The notes beneath the pieces were generated by a model. It had not been told where the DNA came from. It did no database searches and saw only the letters and a program-made list of their open reading frames with translations. A stretch of 64,000 nt of DNA, taken from Myxococcales bacterium. Its GTDB lineage: Bacteria > Myxococcota > Polyangia > Nannocystales > Nannocystaceae. The translations under genes and the position numbers were made by a program. Shown piece after piece: positions 58,779-64,000 of the stretch; the first letter of the stretch is position 1; each line of letters begins with the position of its first letter. The stretch lies in assembly GCA_016793465.1 (NCBI GenBank), contig JAEUJW010000040.1, positions 186,001 to 250,000 of the forward strand, in the 5' to 3' direction.

Positions 58779-59611
58779 CACGCAAGCTCCTTCGGCAGTG
58801 CGCCGATCAGGGCAGAAAAAACGGCCGGGACTCCGGGCCACGCCGAGGCATCGAGCTTCGTCGGGATGGTGCTCGTGTCGAGGATGTCGATGCCGAGGTT
58901 GATCGCGTCCTCGAAGAAGCGGGCGCGGACCGAGTTGTACGTCTTGCCGCCCCGGCCGCTGCCGAGGAGCGACGGGCTCGCCCAGCCGGCCTTGATGTCG
59001 GCGTGGTCGTCGACCCGGTAGGCTTTGAGCAGGCGCTGCAAGTAGACGCACGCGCCGAACGCCGCCGCCCGCGGCTGGAACACCAGCTCCGGCGGGGCAT
59101 TAAGGAGCGGTGCCCGCTTGCCCACCTCGGGGACGCCGCTCCACAGGAAGTAGGGCGCGAGGTTGCCGAAGAGGCCGCCGCTGCCGAACTCGGCCGCCTG
59201 CTCGCCGTAGCGGAGCGGCGGGTTGCGCTCCTTGTTGTTATTGTAGGCGGCGCGGGAGTCGTCGCGTTCGTCCTGCTCCTTCTGCGCGTTGCCGTTGTGC
59301 GCGGTGGTGACGAACTGCGACTCGCGGAAGGCGATGACGCTGAAGAGTCGGGCGGAGCCGACGATCTTGGACGTCTCCTCCATGAACATGAGGAGCGGCC
59401 GGAGGTCGAGGGGTGTGTCGCCCCAATTCTTGGTCAGGTCGCCGCGGACATCGGCCGCCTTCGGCAGCGGCGCGAGCTCGACGGTCGGCAGGCCGCTCCC
59501 CGTGCCGGTTGGCGGGTTCGGAGTCGCCGCGCTCGCGCGTCGACCCGCGAGGAACACGGCGCCACCGACGCCAAGCGTCGCGCCGAGGGTCAGCCAGAGG
59601 CTGCGGTTCAT
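58778..59611 (-). CDS. Lytic-transglycosylase-like protein with N-terminal anchor
   Basis: A 277-residue protein with an N-terminal TM/signal anchor (LWLTLGATLGVGGAVFLAGR). Residues about 85-230 resemble a lysozyme-like SLT domain: VIAFRESQFVTTAHNGN, with Glu at about 97 in the position of the catalytic acid, then GSGGLFGNLAPYF (GxGGLFQ motif of the family) and AAFGACVYLQRLLKAY. A charged insertion (AQKEQDERDDSRAAYNNNKE) lies between. It would cut peptidoglycan glycan strands during DNA entry or release. Together with the M23 peptidase it gives the element two wall enzymes. Confidence 0.65.
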   Translation of the reverse strand: MNRSLWLTLGATLGVGGAVFLAGRRASAATPNPPTGTGSGLPTVELAPLPKAADVRGDLTKNWGDTPLDLRPLLMFMEETSKIVGSARLFSVIAFRESQFVTTAHNGNAQKEQDERDDSRAAYNNNKERNPPLRYGEQAAEFGSGGLFGNLAPYFLWSGVPEVGKRAPLLNAPPELVFQPRAAAFGACVYLQRLLKAYRVDDHADIKAGWASPSLLGSGRGGKTYNSVRARFFEDAINLGIDILDTSTIPTKLDASAWPGVPAVFSALIGALPKELA

Positions 59612-60411
59612 GTCGACTCCTTGGCGGCGTCCGTGGGCGAGCTCGCGGCCGGAGACGCCGCGGGGGGAGCCGCGAGCGGGACAGAGTGAGGGCGGCGTCG
59701 GCGAAGCGCGTAGAGCGTGACCCCGACCGTCGTCACCACGGTGGCGCCGGCCGCGAGGACCCTCGGATCGCGCCACGACAACGGCGGCGCCGGCTCCGGC
59801 TGGACCACGCCGCCAGGCGTGCCGCTGCCGTTCGGGGTCCCGTCACCCCCGGTCGGCGTGACCGCGCCGCCGCCCGGCGTGACGCCGCCGCCCGGCTTGG
59901 CGGCGCCGCTCCCCTCCGCGGAGGACTGCCCCGCGGTCGCGCCACCCACGGACCATCCCAATGGGCCGATCCACTTCCGGATGGTCGCGGTGTCCCACAG
60001 GTCGAGCGCCTTGTGCAGCGGCTCCCACGCGGCGCCCTCCGGCTTGTCGCGCTCGGGGACGCGGTTGCCCGGGTCCGCGTCGATCCCGTCTGCTTGCCCG
60101 CGCAGCAGCACGAGCGCCGCCGGGGCGAGGGCGCCGGGCGCCGGGGAGTAGACGACGTTGGCACCCCCACCGCCGCGGCTTCCCTCTCTCACCTTCATGG
60201 CCTGGACCGCCGACCACGGCCAGGCGCTCGTCGGCATCAACTTAACGCGCCGGAGGAATTCGGCGCGCGCAGCATCCGTCGCGTCGTCGTAGGCAGCCTT
60301 GACGAGCAAGGCCACGTCCTCCTCCCGCAGCATCCGCTCGGGCCCGGTGACACGGGCCTCGAGCTCCGCGAGTTCGATGAGCTTGACGACGCGATGACGA
60401 TCCAGAAGCAT
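59608..60411 (-). CDS. Tail-anchored Gly/Pro-rich protein
   Basis: A 267-residue protein. Residues 1-60 helical (LLDRHRVVKLIELAELEARV), 60-150 soluble, 150-215 a low-complexity Gly/Thr/Pro linker (PGGGVTPGGGAVTPTGGDGT), then one TM helix (RVLAAGATVVTTVGVTLYAL) with RRRR and an Ala/Pro tail. It repeats the C-terminal TM-plus-Arg design. The start at ATG 60411 follows the upstream stop by 13 bp. No family recognised. Confidence 0.6.
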   Translation of the reverse strand: MLLDRHRVVKLIELAELEARVTGPERMLREEDVALLVKAAYDDATDAARAEFLRRVKLMPTSAWPWSAVQAMKVREGSRGGGGANVVYSPAPGALAPAALVLLRGQADGIDADPGNRVPERDKPEGAAWEPLHKALDLWDTATIRKWIGPLGWSVGGATAGQSSAEGSGAAKPGGGVTPGGGAVTPTGGDGTPNGSGTPGGVVQPEPAPPLSWRDPRVLAAGATVVTTVGVTLYALRRRRPHSVPLAAPPAASPAASSPTDAAKEST

Positions 60412-60424
60412 GACCCACCTCGTT

Positions 60425-61153
60425 TCACACGCCGGCGAACGCCCACGCGTCGCCATTGTTCATCACGAACACCGACCGGGTGACGGGGAAGTTCGCCAGG
60501 CCGCCCGCGAGCTCGTCGCCCGCGCTCGCGGTCAGCACCGGCGTACCGGCCCCGGCCCGCGTGAACGTCAGCATCGCGTCCAGCGGCACGAGACCGCGGG
60601 TCGGGAGCGTGATCGCGTCGGCGTTCGCCGAGTCGTGGACGATGTGGAGCTGGCCGGTCCACGCGGGGATGCCTCCCGGCCCCGCCATCGTCAGCGAGGT
60701 TGCCTTGGCGGTCGCGCTGGCCGCCGCCGTGGACTGCGACCAGTCGTAGAGGCGAGAGCCGAGCTCATTGGTCCCGCCGATGCTCTCGACGAGCAGCTCG
60801 ATCACGATCTCCGGGTTCTGCGGGGCGATGAGCAGGCGCAGCCGATCGGACGGCCGCACGAGCACGAGCCGCGTGTTGTCGGGCGTCGGCCGGTACTGCA
60901 CCCGGGGCTGGACCGGCGGGCCGCTCTGCAGCTCGAAGAGGTCGCCGGGGCCGAGCGGGACGGTCGTCAAGGCGTTGATGTGGAGCAGGTACGGGTCGCC
61001 GCCCGGCACCTTGCCCCACAGCGCCGCGGGCACGATCCCCACCGGCGCCTCGAGCGACGCCTCCATCCACCCCTCGACCTGGCGGAAGGTGGGCACCGGC
61101 TCGTAGAGGGTCGCGCCGTCGAACGCCCGCGCGCGAAGTCTGATCTTGTCCAT
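60425..61153 (-). CDS. Beta-rich protein, candidate major capsid/structural protein
   Basis: A 242-residue protein dominated by predicted strands (ALTTVPLGPGDLFELQSGPP; TRLVLVRPSDRLRLLIAPQN; PEIVIELLVESIGG), with a C-terminal portion (LVPLDAMLTFTRAGAGTPVL; SVFVMNNGDAWAFAGV) of the kind found in phage head/decoration proteins. There is no TM. A good ribosome binding site (GGAGAG) before ATG 61153. Size and fold would suit a single jelly-roll capsid protein. This is a fold guess, not a family match. Confidence 0.5.
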   Translation of the reverse strand: MDKIRLRARAFDGATLYEPVPTFRQVEGWMEASLEAPVGIVPAALWGKVPGGDPYLLHINALTTVPLGPGDLFELQSGPPVQPRVQYRPTPDNTRLVLVRPSDRLRLLIAPQNPEIVIELLVESIGGTNELGSRLYDWSQSTAAASATAKATSLTMAGPGGIPAWTGQLHIVHDSANADAITLPTRGLVPLDAMLTFTRAGAGTPVLTASAGDELAGGLANFPVTRSVFVMNNGDAWAFAGV

Positions 61154-61200
61154 GGGATGACTCTCCTTTCACTTGTTCGGATCGCCGACGACGCCTGCGC

Positions 61201-61881
61201 CTACGAGCTCTTGCCCCCGCAGTCGCAGGTGCGGCCCATGGCGCACGACGAGCAGCACTTGATGCCCTTACCGTGGTGGACGAACAGCCGGATGTTCTCG
61301 ATCTGGTTGTTGTTGCCGAGGTGGCGGATGCGGGCCATGAGGCGGTTGTTGCCGCCGACGCAGCAGTGCTGCCCCATCGCCAGCGGGACCGGCAGGAGGC
61401 CGTCGCCGATCACGGTTCCGTCCGCGTTGTAGATCTCCGAGCCGTAGTGCTTGGTGTCGAGCAGCTCGTCGTCGAGGAACCACTCGACCTGGATCTCGTC
61501 GTGGTTGCTGCCGTTGTTGGCGAGGCGGTAGCGCAGGCTGTAGCAGCCGGTCGGCCACGGCGGGTGCGGGGCCTGCGACAGCAGCACCGACGCGCCCGGG
61601 ACGACGGGGATCTGGCCCTCCTGGATGACGTCGATCGCGGTGCGCCCGCCCCGGTAGAAGCGGAACGTGGTGATCGGCGCGTAGAGCAGGTTCTCGCAGC
61701 CGTTGAGCGGCGCGAGGGTGCCGCACGCCGGGTAGATGGTCCCGGTGGTGGCGGCCGCCGCCGCGGCAGCCGCCGCCGCCGCGGGAGTGCTCGACGCCAC
61801 CAGCGCCGCGGGGTTCCTGCAGATCTCGGCGGCGATCTGCCGCGCCATGTAGGTCAGCTTCTCTTCGGTCTCGGTGTCCAT
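61201..61881 (-). CDS. Beta-rich protein with polyalanine and Cys-rich tail, candidate capsid protein
   Basis: A 226-residue protein. After a helical start (ETEEKLTYMARQIAAEICRN) comes a poly-Ala run (about 35-48), then a strand-rich body (LLYAPITTFRFYRGGRTAID; CYSLRYRLANNGSNHDEIQV; NRLMARIRHLGNNNQIENIR) and a C-terminal Cys cluster (CCSSCAMGRTCDCGG) that may bind metal or cross-link. Next to the 242-residue gene, it forms a pair that could be two jelly-roll capsid subunits. Unproven. Confidence 0.5.
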   Translation of the reverse strand: MDTETEEKLTYMARQIAAEICRNPAALVASSTPAAAAAAAAAAATTGTIYPACGTLAPLNGCENLLYAPITTFRFYRGGRTAIDVIQEGQIPVVPGASVLLSQAPHPPWPTGCYSLRYRLANNGSNHDEIQVEWFLDDELLDTKHYGSEIYNADGTVIGDGLLPVPLAMGQHCCVGGNNRLMARIRHLGNNNQIENIRLFVHHGKGIKCCSSCAMGRTCDCGGKSS

Positions 61882-62312
61882 CACTTCTGTCCTTTCGCCC
61901 CGGCGGTGCCGAGGAGGGTGCTCAGTTCATCGTCGATGTCGCGGCTCGTGAACGTCTTGCCGGAGCGCCCGCCGTTCATCAGCAGCATGAATTCGTGGTC
62001 GACCGCCGCGGGGTCCTGGGGGACCCGCGAGGCGCCGGACGTCGTGAACTCCGCGTCCACGATGACCTGCGGCGCCCCGGCGGCGGGCCGCGTGTTCGTC
62101 GTCCGCACGTCGGTGTTCGGGGCCGGCGCGCTGGCCTGGTTGTGGAGGGACCAGTGGACCAGGAGGAGCTGGCCCTCGCCCGCGCCGCGGGCCGCGGCGA
62201 CCGGGACCTCGAGGCGCAGCTCGTGGCCGTCCTCGTCGACCGCCTCGATCCGGACGACGGGAGACTGTGCCGCCGACCGCACGCGCACCACGCGGAACAT
62301 CTGGGTCGTCAT
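61881..62312 (-). CDS. Small beta-rich hypothetical protein
   Basis: A 143-residue protein with a strand-rich first half (MFRVVRVRSAAQSPVVRIEA; HELRLEVPVAAARGAGEGQL) and a less ordered second half (DVRTTNTRPAAGAPQVIVDA). Overlaps both neighbours (ATGA upstream, one base downstream). No family recognised. Confidence 0.55.
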   Translation of the reverse strand: MTTQMFRVVRVRSAAQSPVVRIEAVDEDGHELRLEVPVAAARGAGEGQLLLVHWSLHNQASAPAPNTDVRTTNTRPAAGAPQVIVDAEFTTSGASRVPQDPAAVDHEFMLLMNGGRSGKTFTSRDIDDELSTLLGTAGAKGQK

Positions 62313-62761
62313 GGCTGCTCCGTCTGCGGGTGGGTCAGGACGTAGGTGGTCGCGCCGAGGATGTACATGGCGCCGCCCACCGCGAACACCGACCGAGTCA
62401 CGACGCTCTCGTCGAGCAGCGCCCCGGCGGCGACGCCAGGTACGCCGGCTACGGCGGCGGCCGGGAACCCGAAGGGCCGCCAGTCGGCGAACTTCTGGGC
62501 GTCGTAGCCGACCGTGAAGCCGACTACTGCGCTGCCGACCACGGCGCCGACGTCGTACCAGCGGCCGCGCCGGTACTCGGCCATGCGCGCGGTCATCTCC
62601 GCTGTCGCCTTCTGACCGCAGATCCGCTCGGCGTCCGCCTTGTCCCGCGCGTCGCGGACCTGCCGGCGCATGTCCTCGAGTTGCGCCGTGAACTTCTTCT
62701 CCACCCCGGCCTCGATGTCATTGATGTATGACTCGGGCGTGTTGCTCTGCTCGTCAGCCAT
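62309..62761 (-). CDS. Two-TM membrane protein
   Basis: A 150-residue protein. Residues 1-65 are charged and helical (AQLEDMRRQVRDARDKADAE); then a hydrophobic segment (YDVGAVVGSAVVGFTVGYDA), a Gly/Ala-rich stretch (FGFPAAAVAGVPGVAAGALL) and a last TM (SVFAVGGAMYILGATTYVLT). A strong ribosome binding site (GGGGGGAG) precedes the ATG at 62761, suggesting high expression, as for a virion membrane protein. Confidence 0.6.
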   Translation of the reverse strand: MADEQSNTPESYINDIEAGVEKKFTAQLEDMRRQVRDARDKADAERICGQKATAEMTARMAEYRRGRWYDVGAVVGSAVVGFTVGYDAQKFADWRPFGFPAAAVAGVPGVAAGALLDESVVTRSVFAVGGAMYILGATTYVLTHPQTEQP

Positions 62762-62772
62762 GGCTCCCCCCG

Positions 62773-63432
62773 TCAGTTTGAATTCCAAGGTTCCTTCGGC
62801 GACCGCGCGCCGCACATGATCCCGAGCGCGAGCGCGAGGCCGTCGATCAGGTCATCCACCCACTCGCCCGACCCGCGACGCGGCTGCGCCGCCTCGGCCT
62901 CGGCCTTCGCCTTGTCGACCAGGAAGCGGGCGTACCGGCTCGCGCTGGCCTCCGCGTCCATCATCATCTTCTCGCGGGCGACGAAGTCGATCTCCGCGAG
63001 CGACGCCTGGTAGCGCTTCTGCAACTCGCTGGCCTGATCGGCCAGGCGCTTGTTGTTCTCCAGCAAGGTCGTCGTGAAGCTGCTGGCCTGTGCGAGCATC
63101 CACGCCTGGGTTTTCGCGGCTCGGTCGTAGGTGTCCCAGATTAAATGGTGTGTGAGCTCGACGGCCGCCAACGTATCGCCGGACACCCGCGCGGGTGGCC
63201 GCTGCGGGACGACTTGCGGCTCGATCTCCGCGGCGATCCTTGCGACGGCCTTCTGATCGAACTCGGCGCCATCCACGAGGATCTCCGCCGCCTGGCCGTG
63301 CCGGCTGCGCAACGCGAGCACCTCGCGCGCCAGCTCGGCCGCCGGGACACCGACCTTCCTGTCGAGGACACGCCCGCCCTCGATCACGAGCACCGCGTGG
63401 GTGCACCCCTCCATCCGAATCGACTCCGTCAT
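62773..63432 (-). CDS. Coiled-coil protein, first gene of the operon
   Basis: A 219-residue protein. Residues 1-75 form an alpha/beta unit (THAVLVIEGGRVLDRKVGVP), about 95-185 a long helical coiled coil (MLAQASSFTTTLLENNKRLA; ASELQKRYQASLAEIDFVAR), and a short hydrophobic C-terminus (LIDGLALALGIMCG). ATG 63432 is used; ATG 63417 has a better-placed GGAG. It stands nearest to the repeat-rich control region. Confidence 0.55.
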   Translation of the reverse strand: MTESIRMEGCTHAVLVIEGGRVLDRKVGVPAAELAREVLALRSRHGQAAEILVDGAEFDQKAVARIAAEIEPQVVPQRPPARVSGDTLAAVELTHHLIWDTYDRAAKTQAWMLAQASSFTTTLLENNKRLADQASELQKRYQASLAEIDFVAREKMMMDAEASASRYARFLVDKAKAEAEAAQPRRGSGEWVDDLIDGLALALGIMCGARSPKEPWNSN

Positions 63433-64000
63433 CAAGGCGACCAAATGCCAGGGTCCGCGAGACCGTTGCAACGATTTTTTTCGAGCCGGCGATCGGCCAC
63501 GTTCCGTCGCATGGCTGTCGTATCACTGACTTATATGGCTACAACGACGAATTGCGGTCCCCTGAAAGTGCCAGCGGCAGGTCCGGACCGCGAGGCATCG
63601 CGGACGCCGACCCGAGATCCGAGAGATACGACGCGGTGGTTGCACCCGCGTGGCGATTGTCGCATCGCGTGTCGCCTGAACCGCGAGGGCGGAGTCTCGC
63701 TTACGTCCCCCCGAGGCGGCGACGAGGTGGCGATGACACGGCGCGGTGCCCGAGGCGCATGACGCAGACGTGATCCGCGAACGGCCCAGGACCCCTTGGA
63801 GATCGCCACGCGGTGGCCCTGTCGCATCCAATGGTCCGGTCGGCTGGATGCGACACGGCGAGCGAGCGGTCATGCGACACGGCGTTCATCGGGGAGAAAA
63901 CATCGTCAAAAAATTGTCGCGTACCTTGTCGTATCGCTGTCGTATACCTGGGCGATTGTTAGCGAGCACGATGCGCGAATTGAGGCCCTAAAAATTCCCG
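63433..64000. other. Control region with no supported gene
   Basis: About 570 bp upstream of the operon. I see no convincing coding frame on either strand. Besides the TGTCGYATC repeats it holds an A/T patch (63472-63482) close to the first gene and another at the very end (63987-63998). It probably contains the operon promoter and perhaps a divergent promoter for genes beyond the window. Confidence 0.5.
63505..63946. repeat. TGTCGYATC iteron-like repeats upstream of the operon
   Basis: At least nine copies of TGTCGYATC or its complement GATRCGACA (some with one mismatch) lie in about 440 bp: near 63505, 63516, 63625 (complement), 63659, 63820, 63847 (complement), 63872 (complement), 63915, 63927 and 63938. 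The last three are direct repeats spaced 11-12 bp. Copies at 63820-63830 and 63845-63855 form a perfect 11 bp inverted repeat with a 14 bp spacer. The density and spacing fit repressor operators or replication-initiator iterons. Confidence 0.7.

Larger units (their letters stand above)
33329..64000. mobile_element. Integrated element (putative prophage-like), right end not seen
   Basis: The element starts where a host kinase gene is interrupted, carries a tyrosine integrase at that border, then a low-GC cargo operon and a run of 25 co-directional genes fed by a repeat-rich control region at 63.5-64 kb. No host-type gene is seen after the junction. The missing kinase 5' part is not found before 64000, so the element is longer than 30.6 kb. 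Confidence 0.7.

Noticed and set aside
1..64000. tRNA, rRNA or CRISPR arrays
   Set aside because: I read both strands for cloverleaf or rRNA-like stretches and regularly spaced repeats and found none. The repeats at 63.5 kb are too short and irregular for CRISPR.
33329..64000. The element as a normal tailed prophage or an ICE
   Set aside because: No terminase, portal, major tail, tape-measure, relaxase, VirB4 or VirD4 motif was seen in the visible part. Genes beyond 64000 could still change this.

Overview
The window looks like a chromosome segment of a very GC-rich myxobacterium, most likely of the Nannocystaceae (Nannocystis-like). The evidence is a FGE-to-TPR type Ser/Thr kinases, AgmX/PglI-type C-terminal domains, Cys-rich lipoproteins with Ser/Thr/Gly linkers, a GC-Cys/TM/Arg-rich C-terminal sorting tail, and very high GC with GTG starts and tight spacing. 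The assignment comes from gene style, not from a search.

Left part (1 to about 24.3 kb) is ordinary host chromosome. It carries a SRPBCC-like protein, a TonB/AgmX-C protein, an ECF sigma factor overlapping a gene for a membrane protein with a degenerate beta-lactamase fold (candidate anti-sigma/sensor), a lipoprotein, exonuclease III, a secreted beta-propeller, a sorted surface protein, a Cys-rich lipoprotein, a Na+/Ca2+ antiporter overlapping an OPT transporter, a Ser/Thr kinase, a VKOR-thioredoxin fusion, a CrtI/retinol-saturase-like oxidoreductase, and a tight three-gene envelope module (DUF4384 lipoprotein, outer-membrane protein, lipoprotein WD40-caspase with an EF-hand loop).

From 24.3 to 28.8 kb the host DNA is scarred. 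There are fragments of an ankyrin gene, a porin-like barrel, a tyrosine recombinase, an IS256-type transposase, a sigma54 activator and a sterol desaturase, between intact genes for a beta-propeller lipoprotein and a STAS-domain pair. Next come a copper-monooxygenase-like lipoprotein and a TetR regulator with matching palindromic operators in front of each (28.8-30.9 kb), then a Ser/Thr kinase-TPR gene that has lost its kinase N-terminal part.

That kinase gene is cut at about 33.33 kb by an integrated element that fills the rest of the window (at least 30.6 kb; the far end is not seen). The layout is: tyrosine integrase at the left junction; a low-GC three-gene cargo operon (cyclase/formamidase-like enzyme plus two multi-TM proteins, 34.75-37.5 kb); then one co-directional run of 25 genes (63.4 down to 37.6 kb), mostly overlapping or 1-15 bp apart. 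This run encodes about a dozen membrane-anchored proteins, an M23 endopeptidase and a lytic-transglycosylase-like protein, a SppA/ClpP-fold protease, a 2584-residue DNA methylase-helicase of the P1 DarB type together with a free-standing copy of its N-terminal domain, a ParA-like protein without its Walker lysines, a partial DnaJ-like protein, a SAM-methyltransferase-like protein, and several small proteins of unknown fold that could be virion subunits. It is preceded by about 500 bp packed with TGTCGYATC repeats. I see no terminase, portal, tail or T4SS gene. The best reading is an undescribed temperate virus (perhaps tailless with an internal membrane) or another envelope-crossing mobile element.
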